Shown here one piece after another: positions 20,317 to 28,302 of a DNA stretch of 43,872 bases; position 1 is the first letter of the stretch, and every line of letters begins with the position of its first letter. Below the pieces are notes generated by a model. It did no database searches and was not told the origin of the DNA. It saw only the letters and a list, made by a program, of their open reading frames with translations. Origin of the DNA: JOPF133 sp052144935 (GTDB lineage: Bacteria > Acidobacteriota > Terriglobia > Bryobacterales > Bryobacteraceae); the NCBI GenBank assembly GCA_052144935.1, contig JBKQPR010000010.1, positions 1 to 43,872 on the forward strand, written 5' to 3'. The position numbers were made by a program, and so were the translations under genes.

Positions 20317-21060
20317 ATGCAATTGAAACGGTGGCGGTGGCTGCCCCTTGTCTGGGCCTTGTTGGCCGCGCCCGAAAGTAACGGCCTGCCGGCCCGCGAA
20401 ACGTTCTACTACAGCATCGAGTGGCGCCTGATCACTGCCGGCCAAGCCAAGCTGGACTGGGTGGCGCCGCCGCAACCGGGTGCGGCCTGGCAGGCCAACC
20501 TCCACCTGGAATCGGTCGGCCTGGTTTCCAAGCTGTTCAAGGTGGAAGACGATTACCACGTCAACCTCAACCAGACATTCTGCGCGCTGTCTTCGCAGAT
20601 GTCCTCGCACGAAGGAAGCCGCCTGCGCGAAACCAGGATCGTCTTCGACGGCGCAGCCCACAAAGCCAGTTACCAGGAGCGCGACCGCGTCAAGAATACC
20701 GTATTCCTGGAACAGCAGACGGAGATCCCCGCTTGTGTCCACGAACTCCTGGGCGGCCTCTTCTATCTCCGCACGCTGAACCTGGAGCCGGGCCAAAGCG
20801 CCGAAGTGCCGATGAGCGACGGCAAGAAGAGCGTGATGGCGAAAGTGGAGGCGCAGGCGCGCGAGGACGTGAAAACCCCGGCGGGCCCATTCAAGACCAT
20901 CCGCTACGAGGCGTACCTGTTCAACGACGTTCTCTACAAGCGCTCCGCCCATTTAAACGTGTGGCTTTCCGACGATGCGCGGAAGCTGCCGGTCGAGATT
21001 CGCGTGCGCCTGCAACTCGCCATCGGCACGATTACCTGGCTGCTCGAAAAACACGAATGA
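20317..21060 (+). CDS. DUF3108-family exported protein
   Basis: The 247-residue protein has a signal peptide (LPLVWALLAAPESNG) and the pattern of DUF3108: ETFYYSIEWRLITAGQAKLD at the start, a beta-rich core with VKNTVFLEQQTEIPACVHE and LLGGLFYLRTLNLEPGQSAE, and a C-terminal LYKRSAHLNVWLSDDARKLP. Members are predicted periplasmic or outer-membrane-associated beta-barrel-like or lipocalin-like proteins of unknown function. The ATG at 20317 is the first in frame after the repeat block. Its neighbours are unrelated, and it is probably transcribed alone. Confidence 0.8.
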   Translation: MQLKRWRWLPLVWALLAAPESNGLPARETFYYSIEWRLITAGQAKLDWVAPPQPGAAWQANLHLESVGLVSKLFKVEDDYHVNLNQTFCALSSQMSSHEGSRLRETRIVFDGAAHKASYQERDRVKNTVFLEQQTEIPACVHELLGGLFYLRTLNLEPGQSAEVPMSDGKKSVMAKVEAQAREDVKTPAGPFKTIRYEAYLFNDVLYKRSAHLNVWLSDDARKLPVEIRVRLQLAIGTITWLLEKHE

Positions 21061-21207
21061 GCAGAGGTGGTTTGCGCACGAACGGCCTTGGTTTGGGAAG
21101 AGCGCCGTAGGCCGCGGGGGGGCTCAATCGCCGGGTCCCGCGAAAGCTGGCCCCCGCCAACGCCGGTTCCCGCGAGCGCCGGCTCCCGCGACTGCGGTCC
21201 CCGCAAA

Positions 21208-21226
21208 GCCGGCTCGCAAAGCCGGC
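21208..21226. terminator. GC-rich hairpin between convergent genes
   Basis: GCCGGCT-CGCAA-AGCCGGC forms a perfect 7-bp stem between the DUF3108 stop and the vapC stop. There is no U tract, so the terminator role is tentative. Confidence 0.4.
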
Positions 21227-21235
21227 CCGCTCGAC

Positions 21236-21628
21236 CTACCAGACGGCGTTCGAATAGTGGCGCCGTATCTCGCTATCGGCCGTGATCAGGAGCGCGTTGT
21301 GATTGGCTTTCGCCTGGCCCACGACGATGCGGTCGAAGGGATCGGAAGTCCAATCGGTCTCCGCGGCGGCACGCGCCACGGCCGGAAACGGAAAGCCGCA
21401 AAGAGCGATTCCGAGCGTAGAATTCAAGTAACCGAAGGCGGATATCGCGTCAACCGCGATGCGCTTGCGCTCGTAGAGGTATTGCAGCTCGAGCAGCGCC
21501 ATGGGTGAGAGCAGGAGATCGCGTTCCTCGATCCTCCGCTTGGCTTCCGTGGACAGGCGATCGACCAAACCCGCGTGCAGCCATACCGCCGCGTGGGTGT
21601 CCAGATAAGCGATCAGAGGTTCTTCCAA
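21236..21628 (-). CDS. vapC: VapC-type PIN-domain ribonuclease toxin
   Basis: The 130-residue protein is a complete PIN domain: AYLDTHAAVWL supplies the first acidic residue, LLELQYLYERKRI the second, and TDWTSDPFDRIVVGQA the third and fourth, followed by ALLITADSEIRRHY. These are the Mg-binding residues of VapC RNases. It starts with TTG at 21628, inside the antitoxin gene, which ends at 21613; the 16-nt overlap and upstream antitoxin are typical of a toxin-antitoxin operon. No in-frame ATG is available without losing the first catalytic residue. Confidence 0.85.
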   Translation of the reverse strand: MEEPLIAYLDTHAAVWLHAGLVDRLSTEAKRRIEERDLLLSPMALLELQYLYERKRIAVDAISAFGYLNSTLGIALCGFPFPAVARAAAETDWTSDPFDRIVVGQAKANHNALLITADSEIRRHYSNAVW

Positions 21629-21879
21629 TCCTTACGCCACGCGGCTTCCATCCTGGCGTTGAGTTTTGGGTCGCTCGCCACGATGGCGTCCGGGTCGCGG
21701 AGCAAGGTCTTCTGCAGCTTGGCGCGCGCCAGCTTGGAGGAAGAGTTGACGGGGGTGAGGCGAAACGGGGAACCCTTGTAGGCGATGTCGACGGGTTCCC
21801 CAGCCAGCGCCCGATCCAGCGCGGCGAACAGGTTTTTGCGGAATTCCGTGGCTGTGTACTGCATTCTATCTATGAACAT
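21613..21879 (-). CDS. Phd/YefM-like antitoxin of the VapC pair
   Basis: The 88-residue protein begins MFIDRMQYTATEFRKNLFAA, like the N-terminal DNA-binding fold of Phd/YefM antitoxins, followed by DRALAGEPVDIAYKGSPFRL, the usual 'parameter-and-repressor' beta segment. The C-terminal part is charged and likely wraps the toxin. The ATG at 21879 has AAGGG 5 nt upstream; an internal ATG at 21864 is less well supported. It precedes and overlaps vapC. It would neutralise the RNase and repress its own promoter; the class call is by pattern. Confidence 0.75.
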   Translation of the reverse strand: MFIDRMQYTATEFRKNLFAALDRALAGEPVDIAYKGSPFRLTPVNSSSKLARAKLQKTLLRDPDAIVASDPKLNARMEAAWRKDWKNL

Positions 21880-22070
21880 TGTACCCTTCGAGATGTACGC
21901 CCATCCAACCCCTGCTTGTCCGAAGTGGGCGCTGCCCCCTCGGCACGGGCGGACGTGGCGGCCGTCGGTGCGCCCTCGCGGCGGATCCAACCGGCCGCTA
22001 GTGCTAGTCCCAAACCGGTACGCTCCGGTGTTGTGCCAACGGTTCCGTGTTGTACTATAAGTATTACTTC

Positions 22071-22922
22071 ATGAAGGCTTTACTGGAAGCGCTCCAGCCC
22101 GGAGAGAAGGATTGGGAGCTGGCGCAGTCGATCGACCCCACCCGGCTCCCCGCTCACATCGCCATTATCATGGACGGAAACGGAAGGTGGGCGGGACAGC
22201 GCCGGCTGCCGCGCGTGGCCGGACACAAAGCCGGCATCGGACCGGTGCGGCAGACCGTGGAGACTTGCGCCAGGCTGGGAGTCAAAGTGCTGACTCTCTA
22301 CGCCTTCTCGATCGAGAACTGGAAGCGGCCGCGCGCCGAAGTGGAAACCCTGTGGCGCCTGTTGCGCTTCTATTTGCGCCAGGAACTTCCCGATCTGCAA
22401 AAGAACGACATCCGCTTGCAGGCCATCGGGCGGCTGGAGGCGCTGCCTCAGCAGGTGCGGCGGGAGCTGGATGCGGCCGTAGATGCCACTTCCGCCAATC
22501 GCGGCCTGCTGGTGAACCTGGCCATCAACTACGGCGGGCGCGCGGAAATCGTGGATGCCCTGAACGCCATCCTGGACATGGCGCGCATCGAAGGCAGCCT
22601 CGGGTCGCTGAAGATCGACGAGGAGACGATCTCCACCAACCTCTATACCGCGGCTTGCCCCGACCCCGACCTGTTGATCCGCACTTCGGGCGAGATGCGC
22701 ATCAGTAATTTTCTGCTGTGGCAGATCGCCTACGCCGAACTCTACGTGACCGGAACGTTGTGGCCGGATTTCACGCGCACCGACTTGTTGCAGGCGGTCC
22801 TGGAATATCAGAGGCGCGACCGGCGATTCGGCGGTTTGAGTTCCGGAGCCAAGGCGGCCCAGACGGATGGAGCCGTGGTTCCGCGCGGCGAAGCTTTGAT
22901 CGAAGCCCTGCGTTCCTCATGA
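22071..22922 (+). CDS. uppS: Undecaprenyl diphosphate synthase (cis-prenyltransferase), first copy
   Basis: The 283-residue enzyme has the cis-prenyltransferase signature: IAIIMDGNGRWAGQRRLPR with Asp35 binding the diphosphate, GHKAGIGPVRQTVETC, LTLYAFSIENWKRP, and the C-terminal DPDLLIRTSGEMRISNFLLW. It makes the C55 lipid carrier used for peptidoglycan and other polymers from farnesyl diphosphate and isopentenyl diphosphate. The ATG at 22071 is used; a TTG 24 nt upstream is less likely. Its stop overlaps the cdsA start (ATGA), the classical uppS-cdsA pair. The approximately 45-residue C-terminal tail after DRRFGG is longer than usual. Confidence 0.95.
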   Translation: MKALLEALQPGEKDWELAQSIDPTRLPAHIAIIMDGNGRWAGQRRLPRVAGHKAGIGPVRQTVETCARLGVKVLTLYAFSIENWKRPRAEVETLWRLLRFYLRQELPDLQKNDIRLQAIGRLEALPQQVRRELDAAVDATSANRGLLVNLAINYGGRAEIVDALNAILDMARIEGSLGSLKIDEETISTNLYTAACPDPDLLIRTSGEMRISNFLLWQIAYAELYVTGTLWPDFTRTDLLQAVLEYQRRDRRFGGLSSGAKAAQTDGAVVPRGEALIEALRSS

Positions 22923-23680
22923 AGCGCATCCTGACCGCCGCGGCGTTGATTCCGATCGCCGCTTACGCGGTGTTTTGGGCCGGCCCGAGGATGTTTCTGG
23001 CGGTGTTGGCGGCGGCGGCCTGCCTGAGCTACTGGGAATACGACGGGATTGCGGCGGGGTTCGGATTGGGCGCGCCCGGCCCGCTGGGCTACGCCCTCGG
23101 TTTGTGGCTGCTGTTGTGGCGGGGCGACGCAATGCTGCCGCTGACCGTCGCCGCGATGGTGGCCTTGGCATGGGGCATGCGCGCCAAACTGAGCGAATCG
23201 CTTCCGCGCGCCGGTCTCCTGCTCACCGGGGTGGTCTACATCTTTGGCTGCTGGCGCTGCGCAATTTTCCTCCGCGAGCACAGCCATCACTGGCTGATGT
23301 ACGGTCTGATGCTGAATTGGGTGGGCGATGCCGGCGCGTACTACGTGGGCCGCCATTTCGGCCGGCACAAGTTGGCGCCGCGGGTGAGCCCCAACAAATC
23401 GTGGGAAGGCGCGGCCGCCTCGGTGGTCACTTCGGTTTTGCTGGCGGGAGGCTACCTGCGGTGGGCGGTGCCGGGCGTGCCGGTGTGGCACGTGGTCCTG
23501 CTGACGGCGGCGGCCAACGCAGCCGGCCAGTTAGGCGACCTGGCCGAATCGGCCATGAAGCGCGGCGCGGGAGTCAAGGACAGCGGCGCCATCCTGCCAG
23601 GCCACGGCGGATTCCTCGACCGCGTGGACAGCACCCTGTTTGCGCTCCCGGTGGTTTACGCGTATTTGAAGCTGGGATAG
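22919..23680 (+). CDS. cdsA: Phosphatidate cytidylyltransferase
   Basis: The 253-residue membrane enzyme makes CDP-diacylglycerol from phosphatidate and CTP. It has several hydrophobic helices and the family signature near the C-terminus: GQLGDLAESAMKRGAGVKDS and LPGHGGFLDRVDST. Another conserved block is NWVGDAGAYYVGRHFGRHKL with SPNKSWEGA. It overlaps uppS by four bases and is co-translated with it. The length is typical for short bacterial CdsA. Confidence 0.95.
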   Translation: MKRILTAAALIPIAAYAVFWAGPRMFLAVLAAAACLSYWEYDGIAAGFGLGAPGPLGYALGLWLLLWRGDAMLPLTVAAMVALAWGMRAKLSESLPRAGLLLTGVVYIFGCWRCAIFLREHSHHWLMYGLMLNWVGDAGAYYVGRHFGRHKLAPRVSPNKSWEGAAASVVTSVLLAGGYLRWAVPGVPVWHVVLLTAAANAAGQLGDLAESAMKRGAGVKDSGAILPGHGGFLDRVDSTLFALPVVYAYLKLG

Positions 23681-23691
23681 GCGCCCGCTAT

Positions 23692-23788
23692 TCACCGCGG
23701 AGACACAGAGGGCACGGAGGAAGCGCGGAGAAAGGCTCAATTTTAATTGGGTTTCTCCGCGTAGTCTCCTTGTTCTCCGCGTCTCCTA
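23692..23788. repeat. Dispersed GGAGACACGGAGG-type repeat forming an inverted repeat
   Basis: CACCGCGGAGACACAGAGG at the left is imperfectly inverted at the right as CTTGTTCTCCGCGTCTCC, and CGCGGAGAAA at 23724-23733 pairs exactly with TTTCTCCGCG at 23752-23761. The same left-arm sequence occurs twice at 20001-20239. It lies just downstream of cdsA and may act as a terminator; the rest of 23681-23974 shows no gene. Confidence 0.7.
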
Positions 23789-23974
23789 AGAAACAAGAAT
23801 ATCGACTGTTGGAAACAAAGGGGTTATACGTACGCCTTCTGGTCCCGAAAATGGCTCGGTCGGAGGCACCGTTTCCTTCCCCACCAGACTGGGGCCCGCC
23901 CCAGTCGAGATGCTCCGCGGTGAATGGCACGGCCGCGGCCCGCGGTGAGCCTAGTTTAACGGCCGCGCCTGCGG

Positions 23975-24346
23975 CTACTTACGCTTCCGGTGGCTCACAC
24001 TTACTGACGGAACGGCGGACTGCGGCAGTTTCCCGGCGCGGTCCGCCAACGCCAGGATGCTGGCCGCCAGGGCCCGCGCGGCCTCCACTTCCAGGTCCAT
24101 CCGCACGGTGAACCGGCCCTTGAGCTTGCCGGTTTCCTGAAGTCCCAAGTTTAAGTGGACTCGGGCGCCGAACAGCCGCGTGTTCGACGCGTGCCCGTCG
24201 GTGCTGCTCAGTTCCAGCGCGCGCCCTACGTAAGTGGGCAGGTCCGGGATGGCGTTGCGTAGCTCGCTCGGAAACGTCATGTAATTCCGGCGGCGCATAC
24301 GCGTCGCGGGGAGGCCCGTCTGCTTACGAGTAACTTCTGCGCTCAT
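23975..24346 (-). CDS. Unrecognised 123-residue protein coupled to the upstream hydrolase
   Basis: This protein starts at an ATG overlapping the TGA of the alpha/beta hydrolase gene (ATGA). It is basic at both ends (RKQTGLPATRMRRRNY and SVSHRKRK) and has a central segment with HLNLGLQETGKLKGRFTVRM and a helix EVEAARALAASILALADRA. No signal peptide, membrane segment or known motif is seen. The overlap supports its being translated, but the family and role are unknown. Confidence 0.5.
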   Translation of the reverse strand: MSAEVTRKQTGLPATRMRRRNYMTFPSELRNAIPDLPTYVGRALELSSTDGHASNTRLFGARVHLNLGLQETGKLKGRFTVRMDLEVEAARALAASILALADRAGKLPQSAVPSVSVSHRKRK

Positions 24347-25221
24347 GGGTTAGTTGCCTTTAGCATCTTGATATCCTTCAGCCAGTCGCCCAGGCGCAAC
24401 TGCCAGGTGGTGGCGACCGGCGACGGATTCCGGGTGTTGGGATTGATTCCGAAGCCGTGTCCGCCGGTGGCGTAGACGTGTACCTCGGTTTGAATGCCGG
24501 CGGCTTTCAGCATCGGGTAGAGGCCGGCCAACGCCGTGGAGGGGCCGCGGTCGTTATCGGCGCAGAGCATAAAGGTGACCGGCATATCCTTGGGGATGGT
24601 ATAGTTGTCGGCGCGGATGCCGGGGTAAATCAGGGCATCGAAATCGGGCCGCGCGCTGAGGCGGTCAATAGGGTCGGCGGCGTCCGGGTTGCCCGCGTCG
24701 AAGCGCGTCGCGGCCAGAGCCGCCACCTCACCACCCGCCGAAAAACCCATGATGCCCACGCGCGCCGGGTTCACGCCCCAATCCGCCGCGCGGCTGCGGA
24801 CCAGGCGGATGGCGCGCTGCGCATCGCCCAGCGCGTCCACCTCGATCTTATAGGTCGATCCCGGCTCCCGCGCCAGGCGGTACTTCAGCACGAACCCCGC
24901 CACGCCGATGCTGTTCAGATACTCCGCCACGTAAGTGCCTTCCTGGTCGAAATTGAGGAACTGGTGCCCGCCGCCGGGAGCGATCACCACGGCCGCACCG
25001 GTGGCCGTCTCGGGAGCGGGCAGGAACACTGTGACCGACGGGTTGTGCACCTGGGTGACTTTGAGGTATCCGTGGGACTGATTGGGTGGTTCGTCCACTT
25101 CCGTCGCCGTCTTGCCCTCCGATCCGGGCGCTCCATGGGCCCACAGCGGTGTCTCCCGATGGTCGGCGGCCAGCGCGGCGCCGCCCAACAGTGCCAAAAC
25201 GCAGATCGTGGTACGCAGCAT
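24343..25221 (-). CDS. Exported alpha/beta hydrolase, acetylxylan-esterase/BD-FAE type
   Basis: The 292-residue protein has a signal peptide (TTICVLALLGGAALAAD) and an alpha/beta hydrolase domain. APGGGHQFLNFDQEG supplies the oxyanion-hole HGGG-like loop, VGIMGFSAGGEVAAL the nucleophile serine (GFSAGG), CADNDRGPSTALAGLYP the acid region and GGHGFGIN the catalytic histidine. The mix resembles bacterial acetylxylan and feruloyl esterases that remove acyl groups from plant polysaccharides. It is predicted to act in the periplasm or outside the cell. It precedes the small gene at 23975 and is divergent from the Flp pilin gene. Confidence 0.85.
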   Translation of the reverse strand: MLRTTICVLALLGGAALAADHRETPLWAHGAPGSEGKTATEVDEPPNQSHGYLKVTQVHNPSVTVFLPAPETATGAAVVIAPGGGHQFLNFDQEGTYVAEYLNSIGVAGFVLKYRLAREPGSTYKIEVDALGDAQRAIRLVRSRAADWGVNPARVGIMGFSAGGEVAALAATRFDAGNPDAADPIDRLSARPDFDALIYPGIRADNYTIPKDMPVTFMLCADNDRGPSTALAGLYPMLKAAGIQTEVHVYATGGHGFGINPNTRNPSPVATTWQLRLGDWLKDIKMLKATNP

Positions 25222-25328
25222 GGAATGATGATAACGGATCGCAGGGGTTGAGGGCCCCGCCCGGATATCGAACCAGATCTCTCCAAGGACAGCTTTACGC
25301 GCTTAGCCGGCCGCTGTAGCATGGCGCT

Positions 25329-25517
25329 ATGGGAAAACTCCTTCATCACTTGCTGGTCGACGATCATGGGCAAGACCTGATCGAGTACACCTTACTGATG
25401 GCTTTTGTAGCGCTGGGATCGGCGGCCCTCTTTATGGGGGCCGGTCGCGACATCTCGGGCATTTGGCGCACATCCAACAGCCAGTTGGTGGCCGCCAACA
25501 GTGCCGCATCGTCCTGA
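25329..25517 (+). CDS. Flp/Fap-type pilin
   Basis: The 62-residue protein has the class IVb pilin layout: a short hydrophilic leader, DDHGQDLIEYTLLMAFVALG with Glu at position 5 of the mature-type helix (GQDLIEY), then a hydrophobic segment and a small hydrophilic tail. It would be the structural subunit of a Tad/Flp pilus after prepilin peptidase cleavage before the helix. It stands alone 9 kb from the TadE/TadG genes, and no assembly ATPase is nearby. Confidence 0.85.
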   Translation: MGKLLHHLLVDDHGQDLIEYTLLMAFVALGSAALFMGAGRDISGIWRTSNSQLVAANSAASS

Positions 25518-25686
25518 TCTGGGACTCCAAAGGAGTGGGGCGGGCGTTTGTCTGCTGCCGGTATAACCCTCGGCGGCCGCACCGAGCCGGGACCATAAGG
25601 AACCCCGGCATGAGCAGCGCTGGGCTCGCCGGTTGCGGACCCGCACGCGGCCGGGCCGGCCTGACTGTGAGCCTACTCCTGAATCG

Positions 25687-26397
25687 TCACTCCAGCCACG
25701 CTTCGCGCAGGCGCCGGGGCGTGCGGGAAACGTCGCCGAAGCGGCGGTCGCGCCCGCGGAATTCGCGGACCGCGGCGGCCAGATCGGAGGCTCCGAAATC
25801 CGGCCACATGGCGCGGCAGAAGACCAACTCGGCGTAGGCCGATTCCCACAACAGAAAGTCGCTCAAGCGGCGCTCGCCTCCCGTGCGGATCATCAGGTCC
25901 ACGGCCGGCCCCAGGGCCTCTCCGATCGCCTCTCGAGAGAGTTCCGCGGCTGTCCGGGCAGCGGCCAGAATGGCGTCCCGCGCCGAATAGTCCACGGCCA
26001 TGCGCAGCCGCAGCCGGTTGCCCGGGCGGGTGGCGCGCTCGGCGGCGGCGATGCGCGCGAGCAGTCCGGAGTCCAGCCGGTCGCGCCGGCCGATCACCTC
26101 CAGCCGCACGCCCCGCTCCACCGCGCGCGGGGTCTCCCGGTCCAGGTAAAGATCCAGCAGGCGCATTAATTCGTCCACCTCGTGCCTGGGCCGCCGCCAG
26201 TTATCCGAGGAAAAGGCGAACAGGGTCAGCACGGCGATCCCCAACTCGGGGGCCGCTTCCGCCACGCGGCTCACCGCCTCCACACCCGTGGAGTGTCCGG
26301 CCGCCCGCGGCAGCCCGCGCGCCATGGCCCAGCGGCCGTTGCCGTCCATGATGATCCCGACATGCAAAGTACTTGGCATTTTAAAGTGTACGGACAT
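25687..26397 (-). CDS. Second cis-prenyltransferase (UppS paralogue)
   Basis: The 236-residue protein has HVGIIMDGNGRWAMARGLPR with the diphosphate-binding Asp18, GHSTGVEAVSRVAEAAPELG, LTLFAFSSDNWRRP and the C-terminal DLMIRTGGERRLSDFLLWES. It belongs to the same family as the uppS at 22071 but is shorter and clearly diverged. It may make a shorter polyprenyl chain or a carrier for a specific polymer. The ATG at 26397 follows GAGGAAGGG. It is convergent with the pilin gene and separated from the regulator gene by 47 nt. Confidence 0.9.
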   Translation of the reverse strand: MSVHFKMPSTLHVGIIMDGNGRWAMARGLPRAAGHSTGVEAVSRVAEAAPELGIAVLTLFAFSSDNWRRPRHEVDELMRLLDLYLDRETPRAVERGVRLEVIGRRDRLDSGLLARIAAAERATRPGNRLRLRMAVDYSARDAILAAARTAAELSREAIGEALGPAVDLMIRTGGERRLSDFLLWESAYAELVFCRAMWPDFGASDLAAAVREFRGRDRRFGDVSRTPRRLREAWLE

Positions 26398-26444
26398 AAC
26401 GAACCCTTCCTCTGCGATTTCGCGAGCGCAACCCTTGCCGCCCG

Positions 26445-26855
26445 CTATTTCCGCATGGCCTGTATGAGCGCCTCCATGTGATCCAGGTACCGGTCGAGGG
26501 CCCGCCGGCCGGTGGCCGTGAGCCGGTAATCGCTGCGCGGCATCCGCCCGTGAAACGATTTGGCGCAGGTAATGTAGCCGGCCTCCTCCAGTTTTCGCGC
26601 GTGTACGCTGAGGTTGCCGTCGGTGGTTTCCAGCAGTTTCTTGAGATCGTTGAAGGTGAGCGCATCGTTGACCGAAAGGGCGCTCAGAATCCCCAGCCGC
26701 AGGCGCTCGTGGACGAGCCGGTCGAGTTGGGGCGCCGGGGTGCCCTTTGGTCCCGGAGCCGCTGCCGGGGCGCGCTCCGGGCCGCCCCCTGGGACCCGCG
26801 CCGCGAAATCCTTCTTCTCCCGGAGACGCCGGGCCGCACTCGGTTTAGCCGCCAT
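26445..26855 (-). CDS. Winged-helix transcriptional regulator with repeat-derived N-terminal insertion
   Basis: The 136-residue protein has a winged-helix domain of the HTH_34/MarR-like type at its C-terminus (ERLRLGILSALSVNDALTFN, LKKLLETTDGNLSVHARKLE, GYITCAKSFHGRMPRSDYRL). The first 45 residues are unusual: RVPGGGPERAPAAAPGPKG is encoded by two copies of the dispersed GC-rich repeat (26737-26756 and 26779-26797). It overlaps the end of the upstream membrane-protein gene by 11 nt, a common pairing in which the regulator controls its partner. The DNA-binding target is unknown. Confidence 0.8.
   Translation of the reverse strand: MAAKPSAARRLREKKDFAARVPGGGPERAPAAAPGPKGTPAPQLDRLVHERLRLGILSALSVNDALTFNDLKKLLETTDGNLSVHARKLEEAGYITCAKSFHGRMPRSDYRLTATGRRALDRYLDHMEALIQAMRK
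26737..26797. repeat. Dispersed GC-rich repeat, two copies inside a regulator gene
   Basis: GGGGTGCCCTTTGGTCCC at 26737-26754 and GGGCCGCCCCCTGGGACCC at 26779-26797 fit the window consensus. They encode Pro/Gly-rich residues in the N-terminal arm of the winged-helix protein. Confidence 0.6.
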
Positions 26856-27450
26856 ATTTCACCGCGATGATGGTTCCGAACACCATGTGAATTCCGCCAA
26901 AACCGGCCGCCAGCGCCACATCGCCCCAGGCCGCGGGTAAAAAGAGGGCTATCGCTCCGGCCGCCATGAAGCAGAAACCCATCAGCGGAACCACTCGCAC
27001 GGACGCTCCGCCCGCCGAGACCACCGCTGCGCCGTAAAGCAGCAGCCACATGCCGGGCAGGAAGGCCGCACCGCCTCCCGCAAAGAGCGCCGCCGTGAGC
27101 ACCGCGCCCGCCAGCATGGCCGGTGCGAACCCCTCCATGAATTTGCGGCCCGGTCCGGAAAGCACCGGCAAACGGGCCCGACGCGACTTCGTGGCCGCTG
27201 CCAGGATACCGATGGCCAGCGCCAACACCGCCTCTGCCAGCCAAACCGCCAGCCAGCGCACGCCGCCGCGGCCCGCGGATTCCGCATGCGCCAGCCAGGC
27301 CGCCGCCAGAGCGGTGGACGCCATCAAGATCCCGCCAACGCCCGGAACGGCCGTGAACGAGCCCGCCCGCTCGATGGTGTCGCGGATATACCGCAGATTG
27401 TCCATCGCATAATCGTGCAACTCCAGAGGTTCCCTTCGCGGAATCGCCAT
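26845..27450 (-). CDS. Six-helix membrane protein paired with the winged-helix regulator
   Basis: The 201-residue protein starts with a soluble, charged segment (MDNLRYIRDTIERAGSFTAV) followed by about six hydrophobic helices, including GVGGILMASTALAAAWLAHA, WLAVWLAEAVLALAIGILAA and GMWLLLYGAAVVSAGG. This kind of membrane protein followed directly by a PadR/MarR-like winged-helix gene recurs in Acidobacteriota. The biochemical role is unknown; sensing or transport across the membrane is possible. The ATG at 27450 fits the charged N-terminus. The stop lies within the regulator gene. Confidence 0.7.
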   Translation of the reverse strand: MAIPRREPLELHDYAMDNLRYIRDTIERAGSFTAVPGVGGILMASTALAAAWLAHAESAGRGGVRWLAVWLAEAVLALAIGILAAATKSRRARLPVLSGPGRKFMEGFAPAMLAGAVLTAALFAGGGAAFLPGMWLLLYGAAVVSAGGASVRVVPLMGFCFMAAGAIALFLPAAWGDVALAAGFGGIHMVFGTIIAVKYGG

Positions 27451-27522
27451 AAGGCCATCCTACACCTAGTGCCTCGGATTTTCAAGTACTTTTTGATGCA
27501 AAGCTGATGCAAAGCGTAAACG

Positions 27523-28080
27523 TTAACCAGGGTATTTGAGAATCCCGTTGAGCGTAGCTCGGGTGAGATTGAGCCCGTCGATGGTCTTTGGTCCGATGGA
27601 GGGCTGAGCGTCGCTGACCGCGAGTTTGGCGACGATACGGAAACTCTGCGCATTGCCTTCAAAACCGTCCTTTAGGCGTCCTTGGGTCTGGACGAGATGA
27701 TGGAGTGTCTCTTCGGCGATGTGTCCAAATGGCGGGTGGCCGAGGTCGTGCGCCAGTCCGGCTGCCTCCGCGACATCCGGGTCGAGTCCCCCGAGGGCCG
27801 CGGCTTCGTCCGGCTGCTCCCGGAGGAGTTTCTCCGCCAGACGCCGCGCGAGTTGGCCGACCTTGATCGAGTGGGTGAGCCGATTGTGGAACACGTGCCC
27901 GCGTTCCGCGGCGACGACTTGGGTGACCTCTGCCAGGCGCGCGAAAGCCGTTGAATACAGGATGCGGTCCCGGTCCACTTGGGAAGGCGAGCGGCCATCC
28001 CGACGGTCCTCCGCTATGAACCGTTCCTGGCGTGGTTCTTTTTCCGCACGTGACCTACGAGGCAATGCGGAATTTGCCAC
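27523..28080 (-). pseudogene. dgt: Truncated dGTPase-like HD-domain protein (dgt remnant)
   Basis: The 185-residue frame is the N-terminal part of a deoxyguanosinetriphosphate triphosphohydrolase: DRDRILYSTAFARLAEVTQV, HNRLTHSIKVGQLAR, and the HD motif AHDLGHPPFGHIAEE (His70, His111, Asp112 bind metal). Full-length Dgt proteins are roughly twice as long and supply the last metal-binding Asp in the missing part. The frame stops abruptly after LTRATLNGILKYPG, and the following 70 bp before the next gene contain no remainder. It starts with GTG at 28080, overlapping the frameshifted small gene upstream. A short functional HD hydrolase cannot be excluded. Confidence 0.7.
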
Positions 28081-28254
28081 TGGGCGTAAGATTCACGTGA
28101 CGCAGGTAGAGGAGCGGAACGACAGCCAACTTTACCTCGTTACGCCCGTTGGGTGCATTGGGGCGCACGCGTGCCACGAGTTCGGTGAGGGAAAGCTCGG
28201 TATCCGCAGCACGGAGTTCCTTGAGAATCTTTTTTGGACCTGTGCTGTCGCCAT
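28055..28254 (-). pseudogene. Small gene (about 65 aa) with a -1 frame change at an A6 run
   Basis: An ATG at 28254, with AGGAG about 11 nt upstream, begins MATAQVQK. At the run of six A (T on the given strand, 28230-28235) the reading frame must change, after which it continues KILKELRAADTELSLTELVA and ends FRIAS before TAG at 28055. Neither frame alone gives a gene: the first soon loses sense and the second has no start codon. A single A insertion restores a coherent basic protein of about 65 residues. The change could be a sequencing error, a real mutation or transcriptional slippage. Its family is unknown; it overlaps the GTG of the truncated dgt. Confidence 0.45.
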
Positions 28255-28302
28255 GGTTAGCGGCTTCTCCTGCCTTACGATACCCTTACCGTCGTGATCG
28301 CG

